A DNA stretch of 64,000 nucleotides from Entrophospora sp. SA101 (taxonomy: Eukaryota; Glomeromycota; Glomeromycetes; Entrophosporales; Entrophosporaceae), in assembly GCA_958430865.1 (NCBI GenBank), contig CAUDNR010004378.1, forward strand, positions 67,666 through 131,665, in the 5' to 3' direction. A program made the position numbers and the translations under genes. This document shows positions 39,290-53,898 of this stretch, piece after piece. The notes below the pieces were generated by a model that saw only the letters and a list, made by a program, of their open reading frames with translations, ran no database searches and was not told where the DNA came from. Position 1 is the first letter of the stretch, and the number at the start of each line of letters is the position of its first letter.

Positions 39290-39926
39290 TACAGTCAGGG
39301 AATATACCAAATATAGAAATCAATTCTAGATTTTTTGCCGATCATCTCATATATGATGCAGATATTTAGAGGTAAATAATCTTGATTCAGATATTCTCAG
39401 CATATAGTGGAAAATCATCAGATATGTGTAATAATTAATTAGCTTATTTTTTCTAAAGTTTGTATGAATTTATTAGATTTATGAAAGTTTTACTAATCCT
39501 CCATAGGGTGTCTAGGTGAAGATACAGTAGAACTTTTTCAGCATGCCTTTGTAATCTTTTGAGTAATAATTCAAGCCCAAAAGTTAAGCCATAGTCAACC
39601 AGAATGATACTTCATAACATCGCCATTTAACAAGAATCAGAAAATTGTAAAAATTTATTATTTCAAAATATTGTTACAAGATAAAAATAAAATAAGGATA
39701 AAATAAAAAAGATAAATAAAAAGGTAATGAATAAATTTATAGTGAGGATTAAATTAGTCATTCATCAATCCTTTCTTCTACTATTGTTACTAGAATCTAA
39801 TTTCATTAATTAATTAATTAATATTGTTAGTAATAAATTAATTTTCAATTAATTAATAATGAAATTTATCCACCACCTTTTTTAAAGTCAACATTTAGAG
39901 AATCAAGATTATTTAACAAATTATCA

Positions 39927-41384
39927 TTACTTGTATAAATTTTTAGATTTAGCAATCTCACCATCTAAAATTCTACTTGTGTGATATGCATCTGGGTGTG
40001 ATTTGTGTGCTGGTTGTGAACCACTACTACCACTACTAGTAGTATTATTATCATTTTTAAAAATTTCATTATGTTTGTTTCTAACAAAAATAGCAAGCTC
40101 TTCACTAGTTGGTCTTTTTGATGGATACACATCCCAGCATCTCTTCATCATTTGTGCATAATCATCAGGTATTTCAGGTAATATTGGTGGTCGTAAACCT
40201 TTTTCACATATATCAAAAATCAAATGATAATCATGAGCTTTATCATCAAATGACGGATGACCTGCAAATATTTCCCACATTAACATCCCAACACTATAGA
40301 TATCTGTTTCTTTTGTTTTCTTTTTGCCTCTAAGTAGCTCAGGTGCAATATATGGTACAATTCCATAGACTTTATTTGATGACTTTTCACCAACTGGTCC
40401 ACATAATCCCAAATCTGTAATACAACAATAGCCTCCTTCCACAAGTATATTACCACTATGTAAATCACAATGGATTAAATCTTTTTTATGTATTTCATCC
40501 AATGCAGCACATAAATAATAAAAGATTGTAATTCTATCTTTTAATGTTAAATTTAAATGATTTTTTTGCAAATAACTTCTTAAATTTCCTTCTGGGGCAT
40601 AATTTAAAACAATTGCATAATTTCCATTATCTAGGAATTTAGTTAGACCATAGCAACTAATAATCAGGGGTGATTTAATTTTACAATAATTCAATGTCTG
40701 AAAATAAATAAAATCAATTAGTATTATATAATATAGTTTTGTTTATTCTTATTTTAAATGACAACTACCAACCTCATCAAGAAAACCTTTTCCTGAATTA
40801 CTTGAATCATTTAAACTTTTTAATACTACTTTTTGTGTTCCTAAATAACTAAATTCCTTTTTACTATCATTGTAATCAGTAATTCTTCCTCTTATCCATT
40901 CTGCAATAAAAATCGAACTAAATTCACCTTCAGTTAACTTTGTTACTTTTTTAAATTGCTCAAAAGGTATCCATTCTAAAATTTGGTTTGGCAGAGATGA
41001 TATCATTTGACATTGTTGAATAAAATTATCAATTATGTTATTTCCAGATGACCAAGTGGTGAAAAGATTCTGTAATTGTAAACTAATGCAACCTTCACAG
41101 AATCTATCAGAATATTTTGTCAACTTACATTTGTTGCATTCTTTTGATTTTCCCAATTTATTTCTTGCATTATTTAATTCAAAATCATAAATAATCCTTT
41201 CATTACAATATTCTTTTTCATTTTCAGAAAGTTCCTTGTTTTCTTTGACTAATGAAAAAAAATAATCTTTTCTACTTTCTTTATCAGAATTAGCCACCGC
41301 ATTATTACGCATTTCACTATTAATTTTAAACACAAATTTCTTTCTTTCTGGTGATAACAATGATAATAGTTTAACATACGACAT
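39927..41384 (-). CDS. TKL-type protein kinase with a degenerate glycine loop, copy 2
   Basis: Exons 41384-40773 and 40697-39927; the same 460-residue product as the gene at 20866-22323, with the same Thr/Ser replacements in the glycine loop and the same shortened tail. If both loci are real, two identical genes are expressed from identical upstream sequence, since the match extends through the whole 5' flank. Confidence 0.88.
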
Positions 41385-42371
41385 TATATAAAAATATAAA
41401 ATTCGACTTGGTGTTTTAATGAATGTGGAGAATTTTTGAGAATAACTGTTACATTATTTATTTCTTTTAACATACATAAAAGAAAGAAAGGTTGCCTTTC
41501 TAGTCGTAGATTTTTATATTAGATATTTTGTGTAATATTTTTTTGAAATGTTTTGGTTGTACGGGAAATAATCTGGTTAAGACTTGAAACGGTAAATTCA
41601 ATGAACGAATCCCGAACCTTCTAAACATTTTGTTGTTCAACTTTAGTAAACTGGATTGTTGGAGAAGGATGAGATCAAAATCCAAAGGTAATGTGTTGTT
41701 TTTTCTTTTCCAAAAATGATAAATGGTTGTGTTTATTTTTACATCGCTGTGTCATGCGAATTCCCATTGCTATCTATTTGGAAATTTATCTATTTTTGTT
41801 CAAAACGTCAGGGTTGAGCGAAGCAGATACTTGACTGAAGAAAATCACGTTTCGCATTGGATGATTTTTGCATGGTGTCTACTGTTAGGTTTTCGTCTTA
41901 CTCTAATGTTTCAAATGGCCAAAAACCTATGGCCTTGCCTTGGAGTCTTTACTCCAGATCCCAGATCGTCAAAGACTTGTCACAAAACGTGATAGTGTTA
42001 GTATATTTTCGGGTCACGAGGGGATTCAAAAACACTTTTCATATTTTATTTTGTTGTTGTTATTATTAATATGTACAAATTTTTTTGATTTTGACCATTT
42101 GAGAGATAGTGGATGATCTGGATAGGAAAAACTTTATTTTAATTTCCAATTGATTAATCTTTGCATAGTGATTTTTTTTTTAACAATCGAAATTTGTAAA
42201 CAACTTTTGACGATGCTTATTCTTCTATAACGATAGACTTGGAAAAAAAAAATCTAATCGATCCGATTGACATTTAATCTGGGATAAATAAACACGAGAA
42301 AAAGATCAGGGCAAAGGATCTTTTTTTTTAATTAAGAAAAACTTATAAATAATAACAGTTTAATAAAAAGA

Positions 42372-42554
42372 TTATTCAAAAGCAGTGGTGGTGGTGGTGG
42401 TGGTGGTGGTTCGCAACAAACGCACAAATCACATCCGGATGCATATAATACAAGTAGAATATTAGATGAAGAGATTGCTAAATCTAAAAGTTTAAAAAGT
42501 TATACAAGTAATGATAGTTCGTTAAATAATCTTGATTTTAAATCTTTTTCCTAA
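42372..42554 (+). pseudogene. Inverted relic of a kinase C-terminal tail, copy 2
   Basis: Same as 23311-23493, including the (GGT)8 run and the stop codon. It forms an inverted pair with 39632 to about 40026. Confidence 0.8.
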
Positions 42555-44156
42555 ATGTTGATTTTAACAAAGGTGAATTATTAGTTAATTAGAAATTATT
42601 ATCCATTAATTATTACTAACAATGATAGTCAAAGAAAGAATTGATGAATGATTAATTTAATCTCCACTATAAATTTATTCATTATCTTTTTATTTATCTT
42701 TTTATATTATCCTTTTTTTATTTCTTATATTGTAACCTTACTTTGAAATAATATACTTTTTACAATTTTCTGATTCTTGTTAAATGGCCAGTTAATTGCA
42801 AATAACTTGATGTTGTCAATTAATTAGTTTACGAATCTACTTTGGTTCTCTCTTTCTTGCACCTAGATAAAATTTGTAAACACACTTAATGATACAAAGA
42901 TGGATCTTTACAATGCTCGAGGACTTCTATAAAGTTCCTTTTATTCACTTGTGACCGACTTATTCATTTACCCTTGTTACATTTATTGGTCTCGCTTTGG
43001 TTTATTTATTTGCAAATCAACTCAAGCAGCTTGTTTAATAGTCTTACGTTTACGATTACAATAACACCACCAGCATTTCCGATTAACATTTGGACAATAC
43101 TTCATTGATACTCACTAGTTAACCAATGTTAGTCTTAACCTTGTTTGCTTGCTCGTTAAAGCAAATTACGTTACTAATTGTTGTTAACACTCACTAGTTA
43201 ACCAACGTTAGTCCTAACATTAGATTGCTTGTTTGCTTGCTCACCAAAGCAAATAAATGTGGTTTTTTACCAAACAAAGAAAATAAAGACAATGTTTTTA
43301 TTTTTATTTTAGAATGTCAATTATCTATTATTTGCTCTGCGAGGACCCAAGGTTATGCTTTTTCAAACGAAGACCCTTAATGAAATTTTCATTGATTACT
43401 ACAATGGGGACAAATATAAAGGTGGGTTTATTATTATTGCAAAAATACTTAATTAACCAATATTGATATTATAAAGACTTCCGTAATTAAAATTAGTTGA
43501 CCCTGGAACATAAAGTACCGATGATTTTATCTACCCCGGTCATGTATCACGTTATAAGAAATGTAGTAAATGCTGAATTTGTATTTAGCAAAAGAAAAAC
43601 CCGACTCCTTGGGGACAACTGAATGAAACAAAGGAGAGATTGAGATACACAAGGAAAATATAACTAAAAAGACTTTGGAATATATATTTATAATCGTGAG
43701 CTTTGTATTTATTAGCCTTTAAAGAAATTTTACTTGCGTCGTTTTTGCAGCGAATTTGTACAATATTAGTCAAAATTTCAGATTTTAAGGGTACATAAAG
43801 TATACGAAATACCTTTACCATACTTACCTCAGGGTTGTTCTTACCACATCTACCTCAGTTATACCAAACCCAATCCGTTCTTTGGTATAAATGTAACCAT
43901 CTCATCCTAAAAAGATGGTTAGTCGACCGAGGTATTCCAAGGAACAAGAAACATGTAGGGAGCAGCGCTAATTCTTGTTTGAATAAACTATATTTATATA
44001 AAGAATTCCAATAAAAATGTTTAACTTTTACTGTTGGACCATTCGAAGTCTTTCTTTACTAATATAGATAAAATTCTACCCAATCATGATCTTTGGGACA
44101 ATGATTTGTGCAACTTTGAAACTTTTTTTTGAAAAAACGATTCAATTAAAAAATAA

Positions 44157-45149
44157 ATGATAAAAAATACACAAGAAGGTCAAAATTCACGCAAGGAAAA
44201 GGTCGAGGCTAACCGACAGCCAAAAGATTCCAGCAATATTGACGGTAACGACGACGTTAATGATAATGACGATGATAACAATAGCAACAGCGAAAATAAT
44301 AGTGAATATAATAGTGAATTAATGAATTATAATAACCTTAGTGTCAGTGATATTAGTATTATAGATGGTGGGATCGATAGCACTTTTGCCAGTGATACTT
44401 TTGAAAGTTCACAAAGTGGGAGTGAAGAATGGGAAAACAGTGAATTGTGGGGAAGTATAAAAGAGGAAGAGGAAGAAGAGGAAGAAGAGAAGGAAGGGGA
44501 GGAAGGGGAGGAAGAGGGGAGAAAAGATTATAATGGTTCACCGGTAGATAATGGTAATAATAATTTAGCAAACTTCAACAAAAATCAGATTGAAAGAGAT
44601 TCACAATTAACCAAAGCTCCTTCGAATGAAATATCTTCAGTAAAATTTAGTGTTTTAAAGTTCATTTTTAAATTATTAGTAAGAATAACGAAATCAAACA
44701 AAATGATTTTTGTAATCAACATATTATGGTATTCAATGTTGTTGAGTAAAGTATATTATAAATCAAATGATTTTATTAAAAATTATTCTAATAAAAATTA
44801 TTTCCCCAATAGTAGATTTTATTTTAAATTGATTTATAATAATGCTGATTTTAATAGATTAGAAAATCTTTCAGATAATTTAATTAAAAAATTGTCAAGT
44901 TCAAACTTTTCATTTTTATTTTTAAGTATGATTGGATTACTTTATAAAGATCTATCAATACAAAAAATTATTTTATTATCATTAATTATTTCAAATATTA
45001 ATTTAGCTTCATTTCACATTATTTATTATAAAGCTGGAAGATGGAATAATAAATATTTTTATGAGTTTGGTTTACCAGGTATTTTAATCTCAACTTTTAA
45101 TACTATAGCATATATAAACACTGTTTCTAAGTCAAAGTCTTTATTTTAA
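44157..45149 (+). CDS. Hypothetical membrane protein with acidic N-terminal half, copy 2
   Basis: The 330-residue product equals that at 25096-26088. The repetitive GAA/GAG acidic tract, a hypermutable type of sequence, has the same length and codon order in both. Confidence 0.7.
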   Translation: MIKNTQEGQNSRKEKVEANRQPKDSSNIDGNDDVNDNDDDNNSNSENNSEYNSELMNYNNLSVSDISIIDGGIDSTFASDTFESSQSGSEEWENSELWGSIKEEEEEEEEEKEGEEGEEEGRKDYNGSPVDNGNNNLANFNKNQIERDSQLTKAPSNEISSVKFSVLKFIFKLLVRITKSNKMIFVINILWYSMLLSKVYYKSNDFIKNYSNKNYFPNSRFYFKLIYNNADFNRLENLSDNLIKKLSSSNFSFLFLSMIGLLYKDLSIQKIILLSLIISNINLASFHIIYYKAGRWNNKYFYEFGLPGILISTFNTIAYINTVSKSKSLF

Positions 45150-46107
45150 ATGATGATGATAATGATAATAAAAAATTCAATTAATATAAATATCAAGGAA
45201 TTGTTTTTCTTTTCTTTCTTTCATAATTCATTTCCTAAAAAAAAATTATTGATAATAATGCCTCTTGACTTCGATCAAGTCAACAAACCGGAAGAAGTTC
45301 TTCAGTTTCAACTTAACCTGCAATAATTTTATCAAAGAATCAATCAAAACACGTTTGCATTCATTAATCCGAAAATATTGAAAAAATCAAGGATAATGAC
45401 AAACAGTTATCAACAAATCTTGAAAATCTCAAATTCAAAACATATCGCATTTGCTCGTAATATTTATCGGGCAAAATTCGTTATACAGAATCGTTCTTTC
45501 AAATGACAATCTGCATCCACATCTTATACCATTAATTTCATTGATCTTGCAATTATAGAAACTGATGAACCTCATACAAATGAACCTGTTGTCAACAATC
45601 AAATTCCCTTATTGTCATCAATGAAAATAAAGATGAAACAAGAAATCTCCTCGCGTTGAAGCTAAAAGGCATAAACTGATCATCAAGATATATTCTGCCA
45701 CGTCTACAATTGGATCTTCTTCTGTTACCATTGACAACGATCAAATACTACTACAGACAACAATAAAAACAATAATACTAAATCTTCATCCTCTACTGGA
45801 AATAATAATCAACCAAACTAAAGGTTTCTTTGAGGCCGTAACCAAACAAATCACAAATCCCAAAGAAAAACCTACCAATGCTAATATTAATGAATCAATC
45901 AATGACACTAGCAACATTTATGATAACAACGGAACTTATAACACTAATGCAATCTTTAATTTGGAATTTTATTTATCATTTCGAGTGGAAATTTTTGATT
46001 GTATCACAAAATCATTTTTTTTTGGTTAATCGATTTTAAATAATCAAGATTTCAAAAAAAAAAAAAGATTTTTAAAAAAATACCAACATTGTAAATATAT
46101 ACAGAAC

Positions 46108-49100
46108 ATGGAAAATATGTCTAATGGTAATAACGAAAATATCGTAGAGAATGTGATGGAGAGTACAATTGTTGAAACTGAGGAGCATCCATTCACATTG
46201 AAGATAAAAATACCAAATCTTGTTGACAAGTCTCAAGTTTTTGTAAGCCCGTGCAAAGCATTTGATTTTCAATTAATCAACAATCTATTAATATTATTTC
46301 TATTAAAACTTATAATTATAAATCAATTATTTTAATTCTTATTAATTGATTGATCGATTAATTAATAAATGATTTAGGCAACTGCAAGTGAACTTGTGCA
46401 GGAAGTTAGACAATGGTTAATTGATTCACCAGAAACTTCTAATTATACATGCTTTTCTCTATATTGGGACGGTAAAAAACTTGACGATTACAAAGAGCTT
46501 CAAGATGAAGGGATTACTCAAGATGCTGATCTGGAATTAGTGGAAGGTTTACTTTATTTTATTTTATCTTGCATTTTGATCTGAAATGATAATCTATGAA
46601 GCTAATTAAAAAAAATTAAATTTATTTTAACAGAGCCTTATACAGAACGAGAAGCTCGCATTCACATTATGCATGTTAGAGAATTACTTTCGGGACCATT
46701 CAAACAATCTTCTTCTTATGTTGGAATTGATCCTGGCTTATCATTTTTCACTGCTGTCACTGGATCCAATGGTAAACGAACTAAATATTTGTATTTGTAT
46801 TTGTATATATTTGTATTTATATATATATTAATCAATAGTTTAAATAAATCATCAGATAATCAACAAATTATTCAGCAGCCTCAACAAAACGGGAAAGCTA
46901 AAGAAGACGAATCAAATGTTCTTAAACCATTAGAAACTCCATTTTCTGATTACGATTTTTCTGCTCCTTCTTTATCAAAATATGTACCTGAAAAATTTTC
47001 AAGATGTAGTATTAAATGTTTAGAATCTATTCATCTTTCTGGTTGGAATCCTGTGCCATTTGAACGTCGTAAAAAAGGTATATTGTAGTCTCATTTTTAG
47101 ATTTTATTTATTTAATATTTATTACAAGATCATTATTATCTTTAAATAAATATATATATATATATATATATTGTTTTTTTAGGTGATCTTTTGTTTCTTT
47201 CTGTTACAATAATCGAGGGAGATAATTTACATATCACTGCATCGATAAATGGTTTTTATATCAATAAATCTACAATGAAAAGTTTTGATCCAAATCCTAA
47301 ATCTGAGCTTCAAGTATATCATGCACATTCACTTGTCAACCTACTACAAGAGGTTTCACCTACGTTTCGTAAAAATTTCAAAGAATTACAAGAGTTTAAC
47401 GTTATGCATCACCCTTTCGAAACTATTCCTATTAATTCTTGCTTTCCTGCTTATCCATGGGCTGTTAAACAACCAAAGCATACGTTTGATATGGGTCACA
47501 TTTCTGAAGTATACTTGAATGTTGGTAATGATGTGGTTGATTCGCTTAGAGATTGGAATGATGAATTTCAATCACAGCGCGAATATCCACGCGTCGAATT
47601 AAGAGATCGTGTACTGCGCGAAAGGCTTGTTAATAAGATTCAATCAGATTTCACAGAAAGTGCTGTCAGGGGTGCAATTGCCGTGGTAAATGGAAACGTC
47701 ATTCCATTCAATCCACGTGATCCTTCAGAAGAGCACATGTATGTTTATAACAATATTTTCTTTAGTAAAGCATACGATACACGTGGAACTTTTGCAAAGC
47801 TTGGTGGTGATGATGCAGCCCATGTTGCAACAGGGAAAGATTTAGAAGGAATAAAAACAATTAATATAGCTGATATAGAAGGATTATATACTTTGGGATG
47901 TGTTGTGGTTGATTATAAAGGCATCAGAGTTGTGGCCCAAACCATAGTTCCAGGTTCATATTATTCATTACACATTATTTTTGTAATTAAAAATTATTAC
48001 TAATTGTGTGTATGTGTGTGTATGTGTGTATAATAGGAATTTTTAGACGTCAAGATGATTCTTCCGTTGTTTATGGATATTTTGATAATGGAAGAGATAA
48101 ACCTAAACTTTGTGCTGATCCTGAGTTCCATGAGATTGTTGGTAAAGCAGCAAAAGTTTTACATCTTGCTGAACACAGGTTAGTTAATTTGTATAATTAT
48201 CTCATAAAAATTTTCCTTGATGTCAATCTACTTTATACGATTTTAATTTATAAAGTTTATATGTATTTGCTTTGTTTGAAGTGTTTCCGATTCAAAAGGA
48301 AATTCCGTAAAACTTCATACTTCTTTAGAAACTAAGGTTTTTTCATAACGTTTATAGATATTTAAACATTTAATATGCGTGTATATATATATATATATTG
48401 GTTAAAATGTAATTAAATCATATCATCAACTTTTTTGAAAATTATATGTATATATATATATATATATGGTAGGGATTAATGGGTGATGATGGTAGACGAT
48501 ATTTATTTGATTTGTATCGTCTTAATCCTGTTGATATTGAATTTTTAGAGAAAGAATGTGAACCTAAAGAAGAAAGTGACCTTCCACTTTATTCTCACAA
48601 ATTAACTTTATTAAGACCAGAATTGATTGAATCTTTTTGGGATTATAAATTTAGATTGTGGCTTCAGGAAAAGGCTAATCGAAAACAGAATGTATATTAA
48701 TTTTTTAAAAAGTTAATGCTATTTTTTTTTTTAAATCAAGTTATTAAACAATAGTATCGTTATCATTATTGTTGTTGATAGGAGGAAACCAAAGATTCTA
48801 AACCTGAAGATTCTAAACCTGAAGATTCTAAACCTGAAGATTCTAAACCTGAAAATTCTAAACCTGAAAATTCTAAACCTGAAGATTCTAAACCTGAAGA
48901 TTCTAAGCCTGAAGATTCTAAACCTGAAGATTCTAAACCTCAAGAAGTAACTCCCGATGAAGAATTTAATTTTACATTAAATCCAGATTCTTTTACTGAT
49001 TATAAAATACCAGATGGTGATAATTATAAGACAAAGAAAGAAACTGACGAAGAAAATGTCAGGAATGCTTCAAAATATCTTAGAGATAGTGTTATTCAAT

Positions 49101-51488
49101 TGATGGTAATTTAAAATCATATTTTCAAATCTATTGTTCTAAAAAAAAACCTTCTTTAATGAAAAAGATAATCGATTGTATAGATTATTGAATTCACTTC
49201 ATTAGCTGTTTCACCAGCAGATGGAGCATCATTAACAGCAGCCATGCATCGTCGTGGTATTAATATGCGATATTTAGGCACGATTGCAAAAATTCTTTAT
49301 GAATCTACAGATCGAAAGTTAGATCATATAAGGGTATATTATAAATTTACATATATACACATGTGAAATAATTATAATATAGCATTATTTTAATTTTTAT
49401 TCACATACAACACACACACACACACACACACACATATCTTTTTATAGCATTTGGTTATTCATGAGATGATTATCAGAGCATCAAAACGTATACTTCGTGA
49501 ACTTCTTCGAGAACTACCAATCACATACACATCATATTGTGTTGCGCATTTTTTTAATTGTCTGCTAGGGACCGACTATAATGCTAATCCACAACCATTA
49601 GTTCCTGATGTATTATTTAGTTGTGGTGGTAGTGGTGAGAATGATGATGACGCAAACAACAGTAAAAAAAAAAAGAATAAAAATATCAAGAATAAAGCCG
49701 ATAATACTCAATCATATGCATACTTAAATCTCACACCCTCTTCACTCGTTCAACAAATTCATAGTACGGTGTTAGTACGTTTTCGATATAAACTTCCTGA
49801 AGATTTTGTTTCTACACACATTCGCAAACTTCCATTACTGAGAGAAATATGTTTACGAGTAGGAGTTCAAATAGCAGCTCAAGGTTATCATTTTGTAAAA
49901 AAGAAATCAAAAAAAAGAGCAACCACATTCTTACCAGATGATATCTTCAATATAATACCTGTTGTCAAACAAGCAACTCCTAAAGTAAACAGTCCACTTA
50001 TTACTTATTACTTTATTATTATTGCCTTGATTTGATCCGGCTGGAATTTTTTATTTATTATTTTTCATTTTTTGTAGTGTATTTTTGCCGAGGAGACTTT
50101 TGAAGCTGGAAAATTAAGTATTGCTCAAGGTATTTTATTTTGATTTATAATTATTAAGATTTTGATTTTATTTGATACGTAGAATGTTAATTATCATAAA
50201 AATTATATGTTAGGTCATCGAGATTTAGGCGTGGATCTAATGTTACAATCACTTGCATTACATGAACAAAGTTATGGTTTTCTTCATCCAGCAACGGCAA
50301 AGTGTTACGTTGCATTAGCGATGTATTTTTATCATCATGAAGATTTAGAAATTGCGATAGATTTTCAAAAGAAGGCCGTTGTTGTATTGGAGCGAACTTG
50401 TGGTACTGACAGTGTAGAAGCAGTGCATGCTTATGTAAGTTATGCAGATATAATAATAGTTTTTGAATGGATGGGTTCCTAAAAGAAAGTGCATTATTCA
50501 AATAAGGTTATTTCAATAGTTACATTTAGGTCTTTTTGAAAATGCTATTGGTCATACCGAAATCGGTCTTCGTTACATGAAGCATGCAATGTTTTATTGG
50601 GAAATTATATATGGACCTTCACACCCGGATGGCGCAACCGCTGATGTAAGAAAAAAACAATTTTTTGTAGAATATATATAAAAAATATATACGTATCATT
50701 TAAATATATATTTTGATATTTTGCAATTTGTGTACATAGCATAACGTCGGAATTATGTTACAAAATTTAAAAGATTTTGGTGGTAGTATAAGGTTTTTCG
50801 AAAGAGCCAAAGAAACAAATGAAACTATCTTTGGAAAAAATAATGTTTTAACTGGTGAATCGTAAGTCGATAAAAAGAAAATGATTTTTAAAAACTCCAT
50901 CAAATCATTTATTTAATCATTTTATTCTATTTGTGATGTAGATACCATCTCCTAGCGAAAGCTTTAGCACTTTCTGAAGATTATAAAGCAGCTTTGACTG
51001 CAGAAAAATCAGCATATAATATTTTTCACACTGTGGTAGATATTTATTATGTTTTTTTTTGTTTTTGTTTCTATGTAAACATTTAATAATAATTTTTAAT
51101 TTATTAGTTTGGACCTGATCATCCTCGAACTAAGGAAACTGAACAACTGCTTAAAGATTTAACGTCAAATGCTGTTCATAATGTTTGTGCTACATTAAAT
51201 TTACATTATTTCTCCCATTTTTCTTTCCTAATCATAAAATCAACTAAAAATCTGTACATGTATGTATAGGCTAAAATGGCATTATTACAGAAACAAGATA
51301 AGCGAAAAGGTATAGCACCAAAACCAACGATTTCAGCATCTTCTTCTTCTTCTTCATCTTCAACGATAAGTACACCAACCACTTCAACAGCCACTTCTGC
51401 AATGCAAATAAGAACGGCAGGAAGTCATCATTCAAACATCTCAACCAGTACTTTAAAAAAGAAAAAGTTTGCAAAAAGTAATAAATAA
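46108..51488 (+). CDS. CLU1: Clustered mitochondria protein CLU1, complete, copy 2
   Basis: Exon boundaries equal those of the gene at 27047 plus 19061; the 1256-residue product is the same. All 17 introns also match, including the TA-rich intron upstream of 47183 and the (AC)n at 49410. CLU1 is normally single-copy in fungi, so three copies within 52 kb is unexpected. Confidence 0.95.
48794..48943 (+). repeat. 15-bp minisatellite inside CLU1, copy 2
   Basis: Ten units with the same order of variant units as the other two copies. Confidence 0.95.
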
Positions 51489-52299
51489 CAAAAATCATAT
51501 AAAGGCGACATTATTAGATAAATAGAAAAAATTATTTAAAATTAAAGAGTAAAAATAATTAATTACACATATTTTTAAATAATATACTGTTATTATTTTT
51601 TTATTTATTAATAAAACCAATAACTTAAAAAAATTTTTAAATTTTTATAATCTTCAAAAATAAAAACATTATGATATTTCAATCACCCAAATTATAGTAA
51701 TGATAGGTATCTAATTAGTTTTTTAGTGGTAAAAGAATTCAAGGAATTGATATGAGACGCAAATTTAAATTTAGATGGATGTAATATAAAAATAAAAATA
51801 CTTCCTATAACCTAAATCTAGTTTTTTTTTCAGACAACTTTCCGAGCGAGCTTCTTTAATGCTTTTAGTAAGAGAATGTGCCAGAATACTACCGGTAAGT
51901 CTGCTTGCTTTTTCCGAACAAATTATCGTGTTCGGAATTTTTCAACAATCCGTTTTGTGTGTGAGGGAAATTGACAAGTCAACGTTAAAATAAATCATAC
52001 ATACAGTCGAAAAGATAATATACATACTCTCAAATTTCAAAGCGGAACAACAATTTCAAAAATATGATCATAGGATATTGGCATGGTGGTTTTATGAGAT
52101 TCGGTCTATTGTGAAACGGGGAAAAAACCGAAAAACAAATTCCGTTGGTGCGCAATGAAAACATCCTTATATTTTGAAAAAGTTTAGGATGGTATGGAAA
52201 TACGCAACAAGTCTTTCAAATAAACGAATAAACTTTATCCAACTGTGTCTTTGGCATACCACAAATAGCCCAAAAAAACTAAAATGAGTCAAATAATGA

Positions 52300-53898
52300 C
52301 GACCTCGGGCGTTCTGTAAATCACGTGACCACGCATATTTTTGTTCTGTTTGTGCAAGATATAATACTAATTATCAGTGGTGTCAATCATGTGATCCCAA
52401 ATTGTTAGCTCAAAGTTGGACTAGCAGTGGTAATGAAAAATTGGATGAAATAATCAGAAATACACAACTTGAAGCCAAAGGATTTGATAGCTATCATTAT
52501 CTTGAATGGATTCCTTATGACCAACTCATAGTTGATGAAGGAATAGGTGAAGGTGGTTTTGCAACTGTGTATAAGTGTTACTGGTCAGATGGTCCTAGAT
52601 ATGTTAAAAGGAATAAAAGATACTATTGTATAAATGGTTATGTAGCATTAAAAAAGTTTAAAAGCTCACAAAATGTTTCTGAAGAATTTTTAAAAGAGGT
52701 AAATAATTTGATGTAATTAGTTAACAATTAAAGACTTTTAAATAATATATTAATTTTTTATTAAATTTCATAAAGCTTCAAAATCATATTAAATTTATAG
52801 GGCCTTATTACAAGGGTGTTGTTAATATTTATGGCATTTCACAAGATCCAAATACAAGAGAATATGTTCTCATAATGAGATATGCAGACAAAGGAGATTT
52901 TAAAAAATATTTAAAATCAAATGGCACAAGATGGGATGATAAAATTAAAAGACTTTATGATATTGTCTCAAGTTTAAATACATTTCATCAAGAAAAACTT
53001 ACACATGGTGATCTTCACAGTGGTAATATTTTATATTTTGGTTATTTACACCAGGCAATGATTACAGATTTAGGGTTATCAGGCCCAACTAATCAAAAAA
53101 TATCAAGTAAAAATGGTATAGTTGGAGTACTGCCATATATTTCACCAGAGGTATTAAATAAGAAGTCTTACACCCAAAAATCTGACATCTATAGCTTTGG
53201 GATCTTAATGTCAGAATTATCAACATGTCAACAACCATTCAAGAATCAACCACATGATCTAGATCTTGCTATCAAGATCTGTAATGGCTTAAGACCTAGT
53301 TTTTCAGACAATACTCCTGAATGTTATATTAGGTTAGCATACAAATGTACAGATGCTGATCCTAAAAAAAGACCAACAGCAAATGAAATTTTAAAAATTA
53401 TTACTTTTTGGAAAGATGCAGTTGCATATGATGATTCTAAGTATTATTTTAAAAAAAATAAATTAAAAGAAATAAGAAAAATATTTAAAGAAGCAGATAA
53501 AAAGCCCTTTAACCTTCCAACAATTACTGCAACTGTTCATCCAAATGCTATTTATGCAAGTAGATTATTCAATTTTACAAATCTTCCACAACCTGTAAAC
53601 TCCAATAAAGTTACAATTATCAGCAACAATATTGGTAATTATCATCAATTATTTAATTTTAAAATTCATTTAATACCAGCATTAATATTATTTCTATTGT
53701 GTTATAAATTATCACATTTACAGAACATAAAATTGATTTAGATAATATTAATGGTAATTATTTGATTATTGATTTTAAAATTTAACATCAACACAATTAT
53801 TACATATATTATAGTAATAATAATGGTAACCACATTATTTTATTATGTTATGAATTATCATATTTATAGATACTAACCAAATGGATTTAGAAATTTAG
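52300..53898 (+). CDS. TKL-type protein kinase, copy 2, intact
   Basis: Exon a ends at 52698 and exon b starts at 52776. Catalytic motifs are as in the gene at 33239. Eight A in the homopolymer keep the tail open. Tail differences from copy 1: one Tyr fewer before FKKNK, FKEADKK for FEGADKK, IYAS for IYTS. The read-through stop is 53739-53741. My preferred spliced end is 53896-53898 (DTNQMDLEI). Substitutions here affect the tail, not the catalytic core. Confidence 0.85.
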
